Positions 8,937 through 19,007 of a DNA stretch of 64,000 nt are shown piece after piece (positions within the stretch are counted from its first letter, which is position 1; each line of letters begins with the position of its first letter). The position numbers and the translations under genes are program-made. The notes under the pieces are model-generated. The model was not told the origin of the DNA and searched no databases. It saw only the letters and a program-made list of their open reading frames with translations. Location of the stretch: contig CAZIQL010000009.1 in NCBI GenBank assembly GCA_964541485.1, positions 1-64,000 on the forward strand, written 5' to 3'. The DNA comes from SIG299 sp964541485. Its GTDB lineage: Bacteria; Bacillota; Clostridia; Lachnospirales; Lachnospiraceae.

Positions 8937-10044
8937 ATTTCATATCCAGCAGTTCCATGATATACTCCGCTGCCATTCCGTAATCTTCATTTTCCACAAC
9001 ATAATCGCAGACCTCTTCGTTCCGCTTCTCATCATCAATGGAAATAATACGGTTAACTTTGTCTTCATTGGAACAATTCTTGTCAAGAATCGACTGAAGC
9101 AACTGCTTTTTATCACGCTTTACATATATCGTCACAACGTCCTTGTAATTTGTCTTTAATGACATTGCTCCGCAAATATCTACAGCCGCAAGCACAATCT
9201 TTCCTTTTTCAAGAATGGCATCCACATCTTCCTTCTTTGACCCAAAGCCATGACCGGCATACATCGTAGATTCAAAAAAGGTTCCTTGTTCCATCATCCG
9301 GAAAAAGGTCTTCTTGTCCACATAATTGTACCAGTCATTTTCCTTTACGGATGTCCGGTCCTTTGTGGTATAGCTTACCAGCTTTTCAAAGCGGTTGCTC
9401 TTTTCCAGAAGCGTTTTTGCCACTTTGGTTTTCCCGGACCCGGACGGTCCGACCAACGCCACAATTCTTGCCTTCTTTAGGGAGCCTTCCACATCGGAAT
9501 AGCTGGAAGTAATCACTTCGAGCAGTTTTAAAAACTCATCGTAGTTGTTTACCGCAAGCATTCCGGTTGCACTCTGATTCCATGGTTTTCTGAGCAGAAT
9601 CGGGTATGCGGCATTGGACTTAAATACATTGTGCATGCCGTCATCAAACAGGATATCGACATTAATCTTATCCTTTCTTGACCCCATGTAAATATGCTCC
9701 ACCGGAATTTCCGGAAATTCCTCCAGAATTCTCTGAGCACGAATGCTCATAAACTGTGGTGCCACCGCTGTGGTAATAAACACCTCTGTCATCGTGGAGA
9801 GTTTCCGTACAAACTCCTTTGCCCCTTCCATGACCGGCTGGTTCTTAAAAAACTCCGGATCATTAAAAAATTCAAATATCACGTCCGCTCTTGTCCCAAG
9901 CTTACCCCACCGGTCCACCTCATAAATGGTCAGCGGCGGATCAAATTTATATTTCTCATTGGCAAGCTTTATGGCATACGGAACGCATTCCATTAACAAA
10001 TCATCCACATCGAGCGCTGTGGACATTCGAAATCGTCTACCCAT
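8935..10044 (-). CDS. Fusion: HAD-type 5'-nucleotidase-like domain and guanylate kinase-like domain
   Basis: 369 residues in two parts. Residues 1-165 resemble the NT5C/5'(3')-deoxyribonucleotidase HAD family: nucleophile motif DVDD at 12-15, FITTAV for motif II, and the late DILFDD acidic motif at 130-135. Residues 193-369 resemble guanylate kinase: P-loop GPSGSGKT at 199-206, SYTTKDR in place of the SvTTRxpR GMP-binding motif, and FFESTMYAGHGFGSKKEDV in place of the FlExaxvhGnyYGT loop. Both halves act on nucleoside monophosphates in known relatives. Start: ATG 10044 after GGAGGTG. A separate housekeeping gmk is expected elsewhere. The fused role is inferred. Confidence 0.7.
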   Translation of the reverse strand: MGRRFRMSTALDVDDLLMECVPYAIKLANEKYKFDPPLTIYEVDRWGKLGTRADVIFEFFNDPEFFKNQPVMEGAKEFVRKLSTMTEVFITTAVAPQFMSIRAQRILEEFPEIPVEHIYMGSRKDKINVDILFDDGMHNVFKSNAAYPILLRKPWNQSATGMLAVNNYDEFLKLLEVITSSYSDVEGSLKKARIVALVGPSGSGKTKVAKTLLEKSNRFEKLVSYTTKDRTSVKENDWYNYVDKKTFFRMMEQGTFFESTMYAGHGFGSKKEDVDAILEKGKIVLAAVDICGAMSLKTNYKDVVTIYVKRDKKQLLQSILDKNCSNEDKVNRIISIDDEKRNEEVCDYVVENEDYGMAAEYIMELLDMK

Positions 10045-10107
10045 TTCACACCTCCGCGCTCCGTTATTCTACCACAAAACTTTTCAAAAAGAAACTGTTT
10101 TATCTAA

Positions 10108-11847
10108 TTATTCCAGACCCGGCTCATCACAAAGTGTGATGTATTCTGCTGCCTTTCCTTCTGTTTCAAAAAGAACAATTTCATTCTTCCCCTGCTTTAT
10201 GAGCGGTGCCGGAATGTAAAGTCTCTTCTGCGGTCCAATCTCCCAGAAACGCCCCAGATTAAAGCCGTTTATGAAAGCACAGCCCTTGCCAAAGCCGGTA
10301 AAGTCAAGGAACGTATCTCCCGCTTCCTCCACCTCCAGCTCAAACTTATAAAATGCCGGTTTTCCTTCGGTATATCCCTTGTCAAACGGAATGTTATCCA
10401 CAGTTTCCAGCGGAATCGGATAATGTGTCCACTTGTAATGCTGGTGTCCGTTGATTACTACGGCACCCTGAATTCCCTTGTTCTGATGCTCCATCATAGC
10501 ACCATAATTGACACGTCCCATATTCTCCACCAGAATATCCAGACGGTCACCGGTCAGGTTCACAGAACCTTTTTCAGAGAGCAGTTCTCTGTCATACTGG
10601 GTCAGGAACTCTTCTCCGTCCAAATAGAACTTTGCACGGTCATTGGCGCCAAGCAGACGGATTCTCTCAATCAGCTTGTCACGTACCAGCTCCGAGCGGT
10701 ATAAAATATAACCATAGTTCTGTCCAAGCTTTTCCATCGGCTGCGGATAATGGTGTTCTACCGGTGTACTGATATCATCCAACACTTCGAACAGACCTGC
10801 TTTTGCCACAGGCGTCAGCTTTCCGTAAGCCTTTCTCTGAATCTTTGTAGTAAATTCCACTTCCGGAATGTCAACAAAACGGCTGATTACTTCTTTGAAT
10901 GCCTCATACTTTGGCGTAATCTGTCCATCCTCGGTAAGAAGCGCATCATAATCATAGGATGTTACATCCGGTGTCAATTTATCATAATAATTTGCGCCAT
11001 TCATAAAGCCGAAGTTTGTTCCGCCTTCTGCCATATAAATATTCACATGTCCCATTTCCAGAATGTCATGTAAATCCTGTGCATGCTCTAACGGATCACC
11101 GATGTGGTGCTTTTCATCTCCCCATGCATCAAACCAGCCCACCCAGAATTCCATACACATCATCGGCTTATCGCCAACATGCTTTCTTAACACACCAAAC
11201 TGTTCGTGTGCTTTGGAACCAAAGTTTGCCGTCTGGTGAACTCCCTCTATTTTTCCGCAAGCAAGCTGGTCGCTCCATGGTCCGTCAGAAGTAATGAGCG
11301 GCACTTCCACACCGTTGTCTAACATCATCTGCTTCATGGCTTCCAGATATTCTACATCTTCACCGTAGGATCCATATTCATTTTCCACCTGGAACATGAT
11401 AATCGGACCGCCCTTGGTAATCTGAAGCGGTGCCAATATCTTAAATAATTCCTTATAATAATCGCGGACATGGTTCAAAAACGGTTCGTAATAGCTTCTA
11501 AGACGCATGCCGTCTTCTGCAGCAAGCCAGCCCGGCAGACCGCCAAACTCCCACTCTGCACAAATATACGGAGACGGACGCACAATTACCCAGAGTCCCA
11601 GCTCCTGTGCCAGTTCAATAAACTTCTTTAAATCAGCCATCCCCTCAAAATTAAACTGACCCTTTTTTGGCTCGTGCACATTCCATGCCACATAGGTCTC
11701 AATCGTATTACAGCCGAGCGCCTTAATCTTTTCCAGGCGATCTCTCCAATACTCCGGCACTACGCGGAAATAATGTATTCCTCCGGAAATAATTTTGATT
11801 TTCTCGTCATTTAAATAAAACTCTTCCCTAATCTCAAACTTTCCCAT
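10108..11847 (-). CDS. GH35 beta-galactosidase
   Basis: 579 residues with no signal peptide, so intracellular. A TIM barrel occupies about residues 1-330, with IHYFRVVPEYWRDRLEKIKA and RPSPYICAEWEFGGLPGWL typical of GH35. The acid/base is expected at E157 in VENEYGSYG and the nucleophile at E233 in MCMEFWVGWFD. A C-terminal beta-rich jelly-roll region follows, ending GFNLGRFWEIGPQKRLYIP. It would hydrolyse terminal beta-galactose from imported oligosaccharides. It is the last gene of the sugar operon, 9 bases after the LacI gene, fitting galactan or galactoside use together with the GH30 protein. Confidence 0.93.
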   Translation of the reverse strand: MGKFEIREEFYLNDEKIKIISGGIHYFRVVPEYWRDRLEKIKALGCNTIETYVAWNVHEPKKGQFNFEGMADLKKFIELAQELGLWVIVRPSPYICAEWEFGGLPGWLAAEDGMRLRSYYEPFLNHVRDYYKELFKILAPLQITKGGPIIMFQVENEYGSYGEDVEYLEAMKQMMLDNGVEVPLITSDGPWSDQLACGKIEGVHQTANFGSKAHEQFGVLRKHVGDKPMMCMEFWVGWFDAWGDEKHHIGDPLEHAQDLHDILEMGHVNIYMAEGGTNFGFMNGANYYDKLTPDVTSYDYDALLTEDGQITPKYEAFKEVISRFVDIPEVEFTTKIQRKAYGKLTPVAKAGLFEVLDDISTPVEHHYPQPMEKLGQNYGYILYRSELVRDKLIERIRLLGANDRAKFYLDGEEFLTQYDRELLSEKGSVNLTGDRLDILVENMGRVNYGAMMEHQNKGIQGAVVINGHQHYKWTHYPIPLETVDNIPFDKGYTEGKPAFYKFELEVEEAGDTFLDFTGFGKGCAFINGFNLGRFWEIGPQKRLYIPAPLIKQGKNEIVLFETEGKAAEYITLCDEPGLE

Positions 11848-11856
11848 CTCTGCTCC

Positions 11857-12867
11857 CTAGTCCCGGAGAAGCTGTGCACAGCTTCTCCTGATTTTAATCT
11901 CTGTCGGCAACATCACCAATTTGTTGTAATCTCTTGCATGTAACTCCCGTTCTACCAACAAATCCACAGCCGCATAGCCGATATATTTTGTATTAATCCG
12001 CACGGTTGTCAGCGGAGGCATCATATATTTTGCATTTGGCTGGTCATTAAACCCAACCACACTGATATCTTCCGGAATCCGGAGCCCCTTCTCCGCAATC
12101 GCCCGGTAAACACCGATTGCCATGGAATCATTGCTGACAAAAACGGCCGTCGGTCTGTTGCCCTCCTCTGCAAGAATCTCCGACATCTTATGATACGCAT
12201 CCCTCGTCGTAAACATACTCGGAAAAACCAACGACTCATCGTACAGATTTCTGGCACGCATAAAGGTTGCATACGCAACATCCCGACTGTCAAAGAATTC
12301 CTTTCTTCCCTGCAACGGCACAGGATTGCCTCCTAAATGGGCAATTCTTCTGTGTCCCAGCTCATACAGATACTGAAGCATCGTCGTTGTTGCTTCTTCC
12401 AGGTCCGAACCAACATAGTCGAACCCTTTCAGTCCAAAGGTATTATCAATGATAATCACATTTTCATACTGCTCCTTCAACGTATGAAGCATGCTCTCAT
12501 CCAATCTGCCAAGCACCAGAACACCTACCGTTTCCGGGTTTATTTTGTCTAAACTGTTCTGGCTGACCACCTGAGCACGATACCCGTACTCCTCTGCCTT
12601 CTGTTCCATCGCAAGACGGATGGAGAGGTAGTACGGATCGTCAATCTCCTGCTCATATTCGTACCAATAGACAATGGTAATTTCCCTTGCCTCTGCTTCT
12701 TTTGCTTTTCTGCTTTTACGTGGAATATACTCCAATTCCTCCGCAACACAGAAAATATTCTCTCTTGTTTCATCGGAAACACTCAAAGTTGCATCCATAT
12801 TCAACACTCTGGATACGGTAGAGGCAGAAACACCTGCCCTTGTTGCGATATCGCGAATGGTTGCCAT
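11857..12867 (-). CDS. LacI family transcriptional regulator of the sugar operon
   Basis: 336 residues from ATG 12867. AGGTGG lies just upstream and overlaps an in-frame GTG at 12876 that I consider not used. The N-terminal helix-turn-helix ATIRDIATRAGVSASTVSRVLN is classical LacI, followed by a periplasmic-binding-like sensor domain with VFVSNDSMAIGVYRAI and ISVVGFNDQP. It lies inside the operon between the GH30 and GH35 genes, so it probably controls the operon promoter, where the palindrome TAGTAAA-G-TTTACTA is found at 28165-28179. The effector is presumably a galactose-containing saccharide; this is inference. Confidence 0.92.
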   Translation of the reverse strand: MATIRDIATRAGVSASTVSRVLNMDATLSVSDETRENIFCVAEELEYIPRKSRKAKEAEAREITIVYWYEYEQEIDDPYYLSIRLAMEQKAEEYGYRAQVVSQNSLDKINPETVGVLVLGRLDESMLHTLKEQYENVIIIDNTFGLKGFDYVGSDLEEATTTMLQYLYELGHRRIAHLGGNPVPLQGRKEFFDSRDVAYATFMRARNLYDESLVFPSMFTTRDAYHKMSEILAEEGNRPTAVFVSNDSMAIGVYRAIAEKGLRIPEDISVVGFNDQPNAKYMMPPLTTVRINTKYIGYAAVDLLVERELHARDYNKLVMLPTEIKIRRSCAQLLRD

Positions 12868-12884
12868 ATATTCCACCTGCCTTC

Positions 12885-14444
12885 TTACTTGTTTACTAAC
12901 TTAATTGTCACGACCGACTCCGCCTCAATCGTAAACGGTATGTATTCGCTGTCATACACACCGGATGCCGTCAATTCAAGATCGCGATTTTCATTTGTGG
13001 TATACACTTCGTAATAGTTGTATTTACTTGCATCTGCCTGCTTTAACTGAATGGTCTTTTCATCCTCTCTGTTGATGGCAACAATAACAAGCTCTTCCTG
13101 ACCTTCCGTATTCACTCCGGTAAATCCAAGCGTTTTCATCTTATAGATATCTGTATAGCTGTTCGAAGTCTCAATTCTTACATAACCCGGACGGATAAAT
13201 TTCGAGAAATTACCCATTACCCAAAGACGCTTTGCCGGACGGCATGCCTTTGCCGAGGTGCTGACATAAATGAGGCCGTCACGATAACCGCCATTGGCTA
13301 CGCCAACCCAGTACTGCCATGCCACAACATCCAGCTCAGTAATATCATCGTAAATTTCATCCGCCAGATTAAATCCGGAATCCATCGTATAGTCCGAACC
13401 GTTTACCATCTCACACCACTCGGACATGCGAAGCTCCAGCTCCGGATAATTTGTGGAAATCCAGTACTTAAATGCCTGCTTTGTTTCCTTCGTCGTCCAA
13501 TAGGAATGACAATCGATGGCCGTAAAATAATTTGCAAGCACCTCATCCTCCATGATGGCGGTGATGTACTCTCTGGTTTTGTCTCCCCAATGAGCACCTT
13601 CCGGTCCGGAAATCACTACACCTGCATTCACTAAAGATTCTCTCTTCTGAATTTCCTCTACAAACACGCGCAACACATCCGCACACTGCTGTGGCTCATA
13701 ATGACAGCCTTCCTGACCGTCTGTCCACTCCCACTCCGGCTCATTGATTGGCGAGAGCTCTGTTACCGGTATTCCCTGAGATACAAAATACTCTGCTACA
13801 TCCAGTACATACTTTGCAAAATCATCATACTTATCCGGATTTATGTTGCTCTTGCTTCCGACATCCATCTGTGCCTTGCCGTTATTGGTCAATCGAACGA
13901 GCGGACTGTTGGAAAACAGAATGATATCCACATTTCCTTCGGTCACTTCCACAATTCGGTTTAACATCCACTGTGCATTGACGTCCTTGTTTTCAAAATC
14001 ATAAACACCCGCGGAAATCTCAAAGCATTCTGCTCTTCTCTCTGTATACCAGAAATTACCGCTGTTTGTTTTTTCTACGGAACCTGCACCCAGATTGTAA
14101 CGATATGAGGTCAGACCAATTCCGTTTTCCATGGAATACAAATACTGTACAATCTCTTCTCTTGTTGCAAGCTCATGACCCTTATATGGCTGGTCCCAGC
14201 CGCCGACATACTGTGCCCACCACGCTCCGCTGACACCAAAATTATCCCAGGTCTGATGCGTTGCCGTCTCATCCACCTTAATCTTGGAATACTGAATAAT
14301 TGGCGTTGGTGTCATGGTCGGTGTTGCCTCCTGTGTTGGTGTGGGCGTTGGCGTTGACTCTGTATTGCCCGGCTGTGCACAGGCACAGCCAAGCGTACAA
14401 ATTACCATTGCAGCCACACACATGATAAATTTTCTTAACTTCAT
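12885..14444 (-). CDS. GH30 family glycosidase lipoprotein (possible endo-beta-1,6-galactanase)
   Basis: 519 residues. A lipoprotein signal has lipobox TLGC with C20, followed by a PT-rich linker to residue 50. The TIM barrel resembles GH30 (WDNFGVSGAWWAQYVGG, SYRYNLGAGS). The acid/base is E235 in SPINEPEWEW and the nucleophile E342 in MSEWCE; a C-terminal beta domain follows. The NLGAGS and SPINEPEW context is closest to the GH30 galactanase/glucanase-type group, and with the GH35 neighbour an endo-beta-1,6-galactanase activity is plausible but not shown. It would act on the outer face of the membrane, delivering oligosaccharides to the adjacent permeases. Confidence 0.8.
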   Translation of the reverse strand: MKLRKFIMCVAAMVICTLGCACAQPGNTESTPTPTPTQEATPTMTPTPIIQYSKIKVDETATHQTWDNFGVSGAWWAQYVGGWDQPYKGHELATREEIVQYLYSMENGIGLTSYRYNLGAGSVEKTNSGNFWYTERRAECFEISAGVYDFENKDVNAQWMLNRIVEVTEGNVDIILFSNSPLVRLTNNGKAQMDVGSKSNINPDKYDDFAKYVLDVAEYFVSQGIPVTELSPINEPEWEWTDGQEGCHYEPQQCADVLRVFVEEIQKRESLVNAGVVISGPEGAHWGDKTREYITAIMEDEVLANYFTAIDCHSYWTTKETKQAFKYWISTNYPELELRMSEWCEMVNGSDYTMDSGFNLADEIYDDITELDVVAWQYWVGVANGGYRDGLIYVSTSAKACRPAKRLWVMGNFSKFIRPGYVRIETSNSYTDIYKMKTLGFTGVNTEGQEELVIVAINREDEKTIQLKQADASKYNYYEVYTTNENRDLELTASGVYDSEYIPFTIEAESVVTIKLVNK

Positions 14445-14457
14445 CGTAATCCTCCGA

Positions 14458-15459
14458 TTAACCTACAATACCTGCATTCTCGATATTTTCTACCAGCCAC
14501 TTCTGTGCAATGAAATAAACCACCAAAAGAGGCGCCATATAAATTAAAGCACCGGCCTGTTTTACGGCATCAAATACAAAGCTGGATGCCATTGGAAGAT
14601 TATACCATTCCTGCATTGCATTTAAAATAAAATACTCATTTGCAGACTGGAAAGTCGTTGTCAGAATGGAACTTAAGTAAGGTCCATCCGGATGGAAATA
14701 TCCTGTGTAATAGGTGTCTCCGTAGTTCCATACAAAGCCGAGAACCGCAACCGTTGCAATCGCCGGTTTCGCATTCGGCAACATAATATTGAAATAAGTC
14801 TTATGGAAACCACAACCATCAATCAATGCTGCTTCTTCCAGTTCCTTCGGCGTGTTCTTAAAGAACTGACGGAAAATGAAAACAAACAGACTCTGGTTTA
14901 CTCCAAACCCAAAAAACGCGAGAATAAAAAGCGTAATCGGCCTGTTAATCAGGTCAATGGTATCTCCGGTAAACAGTGTAATGAGTCCCAAAACATCGAA
15001 GTTCTTAAAATGAATGTACTGGGACAGTAACAATGCCTGTGGCGGAACAAGGAATGCAAGCAATACCAGCACAAAAATCACATTTGCGCCCGGAAAATTA
15101 ACTCTGGCAAGTGCATATCCCACCATAGCACTGATAAACGCCTGTACTGCTACAATCGCAACTGCATAAAGCAGGGAATAAACCATTGTCATAACGCCCT
15201 TCTTCATGATAAATTTCCATGCCGCCTTAAAACTCAAAAGGGAACGCTTTACCGGAATCCAGATTACGTCCGGATTACCGAGTTCTGTCAAATCACTTGT
15301 TACATTCGGAAACAGCTTAAAAATCGGATACAGCATGGTGAAACACAATCCGGCAATCAGGCAACCGACAAAAATGCCTATTACAAGTTTTTTCGCTTTT
15401 CTTTTTAACATCTGCGGTGTATCTTCTTTTGCTTTTTTGACTTTATTTTTCTTTGCCAT
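14458..15459 (-). CDS. CUT1 carbohydrate ABC transporter permease (MalG-like)
   Basis: 333 residues with six or so membrane segments. The EAA loop (EAALIDGCGFHKTYFNIMLPNAKPAI, about residues 224-249) contacts the ATPase. The N-terminus is cytoplasmic and lysine-rich. Its start codon overlaps no gene, but its partner permease's stop TAA shares a base with this ATG (TAATG at 15461-15457), so the two are made together. It forms a heterodimer with the 15459-16355 product. An insertion near 290-310 (YYTGYFHPDGPYLSSIL) is longer than in typical MalG. Confidence 0.92.
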   Translation of the reverse strand: MAKKNKVKKAKEDTPQMLKRKAKKLVIGIFVGCLIAGLCFTMLYPIFKLFPNVTSDLTELGNPDVIWIPVKRSLLSFKAAWKFIMKKGVMTMVYSLLYAVAIVAVQAFISAMVGYALARVNFPGANVIFVLVLLAFLVPPQALLLSQYIHFKNFDVLGLITLFTGDTIDLINRPITLFILAFFGFGVNQSLFVFIFRQFFKNTPKELEEAALIDGCGFHKTYFNIMLPNAKPAIATVAVLGFVWNYGDTYYTGYFHPDGPYLSSILTTTFQSANEYFILNAMQEWYNLPMASSFVFDAVKQAGALIYMAPLLVVYFIAQKWLVENIENAGIVG

Positions 15460-16355
15460 TATGATTTCACCGCCTTTCTCGATATGAGCAATACAATTAG
15501 CAGAACCAGAAGTACATTCAACATGTAGACCACTGATAATGCCGATCCGACACCAATCTTACTCTTCTGGAATGCAAAGGCATAAACCTCTTCTGCAATC
15601 GGAGAAGATAAGAAAATGTCTACAATCGTGTAAACGATAACGAAAACAGAGATGTTTCCAATCATCGGTAACGTTACTTTCCAGAAGGTTTCATACGTCG
15701 TTGCGCCTTCAATCTTAGCCACCTCATACAGACTCGGGCTGATGGACTGAAGTCCTGCCAGATAAATTAACGTCTGTACGCCCGCCTGTGACATCAGGTT
15801 AAAAATATTATCTACAAACGAGGTAACCGTAAGGATAATATCCGAATCAAGACTTGTATAAGTAAGCAAAAGTCTTGCCGCCATACCCTGGCTGAAAATA
15901 CCGGTACCACGCAGCGCCACAAGGTCACCACCGGTAGATACCGTAATCATCTCTGTGATAACATCCAGACCAAGTACAATCGGAAGGAAGAAAATCACAC
16001 GTACAAAGCCTCTGCCCTTAAAATTCATATTGGCAAGAATCGCAAGGAACAAACTGAAAATAATGATAATCGGTGCATTGATGAACAGATTCACATTCTC
16101 ATCCGTAAACAACTGGAGAAACGTCTGGGAATCTGTTGTCACCTGCTCCGTAAACAGACTGATATAGTTCTGTATGCCATTTGGTTTAAAGGTCATACCG
16201 CCTTCGTCTCCAACACCTACTTCATTGAAGGAGTAAATTACGGTATTGATAATCGGTACTGCAAAGAACATAATAAATCCGATTAACCAAGGAAGAGTAT
16301 ATAAAAAGCCGTTCAGCTTACGTTTTGTTCTGTATTTCATTTTCTTACGTGCCAT
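15459..16355 (-). CDS. CUT1 sugar ABC transporter permease (MalF-like)
   Basis: 298 residues, multi-pass. It begins RTKRKLNGFLYTLPWLIGFIMFFAVPIINTVIYSF, the standard start of the family, and carries the EAA loop (YEVAKIEGATTYETFWKVTLPMIG, near 210-233). It lies 3 bases after the DUF5696 gene and overlaps the next permease by one base. It is the second permease pair in the same operon; the first is at 21129-22968. Confidence 0.92.
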   Translation of the reverse strand: MARKKMKYRTKRKLNGFLYTLPWLIGFIMFFAVPIINTVIYSFNEVGVGDEGGMTFKPNGIQNYISLFTEQVTTDSQTFLQLFTDENVNLFINAPIIIIFSLFLAILANMNFKGRGFVRVIFFLPIVLGLDVITEMITVSTGGDLVALRGTGIFSQGMAARLLLTYTSLDSDIILTVTSFVDNIFNLMSQAGVQTLIYLAGLQSISPSLYEVAKIEGATTYETFWKVTLPMIGNISVFVIVYTIVDIFLSSPIAEEVYAFAFQKSKIGVGSALSVVYMLNVLLVLLIVLLISRKAVKS

Positions 16356-16358
16356 TCT

Positions 16359-18983
16359 TTACTCTCCTCCTTTCAAAACCAGATAATTGTCTGCTGCTAC
16401 CTCTGTACCGTTATAATCAAACGACTCAAAGGTATAATTGGTTACTACCTGCGTGCCGTTTGCATATTCTGTTAAGAATACATCCTTTGCAAGCATGGTG
16501 TGGTTGACAATTTCTGCGGTTCCGATGATTTCCATCGCTTCTGCCAGCTTGTCATAGACTTCCTTAATCTCATCCTTCATCAAATCGTACTGAATGGAGA
16601 AGAAATAAGAATACTTGCTGTCCTTTAACACATCCACATTCTTTGCAGAAATCGTAAACTTCGGCTGCGCACCTGTTTCAATTGCCTGCATCAGATAATA
16701 GCTTGCCGGATCGCTGTTATTGTTCGCTGAGGTTGTTGTATATTCCATAATACCATTCAGCACTAACTGACGGAATGGAATCGAAGTATAAAACGCACTC
16801 AGTTCACTGCTCTCTCTGGACACATCTACTGCAATCGTTCCGTTTACAAGCTTATCCATTCGCGGATTATCCAGCGCAAGCTCGGAGCCCTCCGAAAGCG
16901 TATTCAATGCCTGGTCAATCAGTCTCTGTGCCTCGTACGGAGAAATATAATTGTTGCCGTAATCTGCATAATACTGCTCTGTCAGATCGTTAACATAGTA
17001 ATTGTAGTTACCCTCCACATTGCTCTTAAAATCAGCAACTACATCCACAAGATATCGCGGATCCAGCAGATGATACATGTTACTTCTTTGCTTAAAGAGT
17101 CCTGTTTCTACCTGGTAACCGTAAATATATACGACAGATTTTGAATAATCCTCCAGACCATGAAGCCACTTTACAAATCCGTTTCCACTATCATAAATCT
17201 TTAAGAAATCAGTTTCCAGGTAAATGGAATCACCGGCACCTTCCACCTTTGCAATCAACGCATCCAGCGCCTCCTGCCCACCATTTACCTTGGAAAGCTT
17301 GCCGGAATTCATCAGCTTGTGGTTCATGCCGCCATCAAACACGCCCTTGTAGGAAATATTGGCATGTCTGCCGTCCAAATCCTCAAGAATGGCAGCCAGC
17401 TCTTCGTAAGTCGTCATAGAAAAGTAGGTATCATATGGAATACCAAGGATTCTTTCCTCTAAGGAAAGTGTTCCGATGGTCTCCAGGAAAATCTGTGCAC
17501 CCGTCTGGTACACACCTTCTACCTCTCCGTCACAAAGGTAATTCTGGTAGGTCTTTGCCATGTTGTAATAGGAAACCTCATCTCCCGTAAAGAAGAAGTA
17601 GCGGAGTGTATAGTCCTCCTCGCTCAGCGGTGCAAAAGAAAGGAAGGTTGCTCCGTTGTCCGCGTACTCACCAAATACCGGTACCCACTCGTACTGGGTT
17701 ACATCATAGGTGGTGTAAATCTTATTATAGCTGCGTCCTGTGTTTTCCGAACCGTCAGATGCCAGCATCGTTTCCAGATATGCGGTATCTGCACCGTTTT
17801 CAACTACAGCCATAAAGCCATACGGAACCACGTCCGCAGGCGTTCCGTCTTCTAAAGCCGGAGCACTTAATACATAAGATGCAAATACCGGCATCATCAG
17901 TTCCTGACTATACTCTGCCATATAGTAATAATCCGTATAGTAATCGTTGTTATAAAATCCTCTTAAATAATCCGGAACCTTGGCATCGTAGGTATTCATC
18001 TTAAGCAGGGCACCTGCGCCATCCGGAACAAGCAGGTATCCTTCGTCCACCTGCTCTGTCTTTACATAACCAAAGTTGTTTAACACTTCGATGTTCTGTA
18101 ATGTAAAGAAATCATTGCTGTTTACAATCTCATTCACCGGAATATTTACCACAAGTTCGTCACCTTCTAAGGTCACATCAATCGTAATATCAAAAATTGC
18201 CGGTTCTTCAAATTCTACCGTGAAGCCAAACTCATCCGCATCCGCCAGAAGCATCTCTGTAGTGTAGCCTGCAATCCTTGATAATTCAATCAACTGACGG
18301 CTGGCACTTGTTGCCGGAGCGGTCGGAGACTTTAAGAGATAATAATACTCTGTGTCACCGTCTGTCTTTTTCTTGTAGTTGGTTGTCAATGCTCTCTTAT
18401 ACTTGGCAGCCATTTCATCGCCTTCTTCTTCCAGACGGTCAATGGTTGCAAGGAAAAGGTTCTCATAATTCTCTACCGACATTTTGTGCGGCATATACTC
18501 AAAAAACTTCTGGGACGCACCCTCGTTAATGTGCATCACAATACGGACACCATTTTCAAGCTGAAACATACGGTATGCCGGTGTCTCTGCCTCTGCCGTA
18601 TAGTTGGCAGTACAGTAGGTGTAAGAATCCCAGCTATAAAACACATTGTCTTCACCAACATAATTAATGGTAATCAATGCCTGTTCCGTCACTTTTCCAT
18701 CCGGATCAACCGCATACCACTTTGTACCGGTTGCCTTATCCTCAACAATCAGATTCATGTCCTTTGGATTCACATACAAAGCGATCTTATCACTCTCTGC
18801 CACAAGAACATCCGTCTTTCCGATTTCCAGTTCCTCAAGCACGGTTACTGTCCTAAAAGCACCTGCCTCCTTACTGCGAACAGTATCTACTTTTGTCACC
18901 TTAACCAGGAACACAATCAGGCAAATCAGTGCCACAGGAATAGCAACGGCTATCAAAATTTTGAATAACTTTTTAATATTCAT
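16359..18983 (-). CDS. DUF5696 family membrane-anchored protein
   Basis: 874 residues with one N-terminal membrane segment (about 9-29) and a large outside part. The N-terminal third is beta-rich (YVNPKDMNLIVEDKATGTKW). The middle and C-terminal part, with GVFDGGMNHKLMNSGKL, YLETDFLKIYDSGNGF and YLVDVVADFKSN, alternates strands and helices like a TIM barrel. This matches the DUF5696 family, which I know mainly from CUT1 operons of Lachnospiraceae and Paenibacillus. A divergent glycosidase or a transporter-associated binding role are both possible. Start ATG 18983 after GAGGAG. Its place between the permease pairs suggests a part of the uptake machinery. Confidence 0.7.
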   Translation of the reverse strand: MNIKKLFKILIAVAIPVALICLIVFLVKVTKVDTVRSKEAGAFRTVTVLEELEIGKTDVLVAESDKIALYVNPKDMNLIVEDKATGTKWYAVDPDGKVTEQALITINYVGEDNVFYSWDSYTYCTANYTAEAETPAYRMFQLENGVRIVMHINEGASQKFFEYMPHKMSVENYENLFLATIDRLEEEGDEMAAKYKRALTTNYKKKTDGDTEYYYLLKSPTAPATSASRQLIELSRIAGYTTEMLLADADEFGFTVEFEEPAIFDITIDVTLEGDELVVNIPVNEIVNSNDFFTLQNIEVLNNFGYVKTEQVDEGYLLVPDGAGALLKMNTYDAKVPDYLRGFYNNDYYTDYYYMAEYSQELMMPVFASYVLSAPALEDGTPADVVPYGFMAVVENGADTAYLETMLASDGSENTGRSYNKIYTTYDVTQYEWVPVFGEYADNGATFLSFAPLSEEDYTLRYFFFTGDEVSYYNMAKTYQNYLCDGEVEGVYQTGAQIFLETIGTLSLEERILGIPYDTYFSMTTYEELAAILEDLDGRHANISYKGVFDGGMNHKLMNSGKLSKVNGGQEALDALIAKVEGAGDSIYLETDFLKIYDSGNGFVKWLHGLEDYSKSVVYIYGYQVETGLFKQRSNMYHLLDPRYLVDVVADFKSNVEGNYNYYVNDLTEQYYADYGNNYISPYEAQRLIDQALNTLSEGSELALDNPRMDKLVNGTIAVDVSRESSELSAFYTSIPFRQLVLNGIMEYTTTSANNNSDPASYYLMQAIETGAQPKFTISAKNVDVLKDSKYSYFFSIQYDLMKDEIKEVYDKLAEAMEIIGTAEIVNHTMLAKDVFLTEYANGTQVVTNYTFESFDYNGTEVAADNYLVLKGGE

Positions 18984-19007
18984 AAAACCTTTTACTCCTC
19001 CCCGCCA

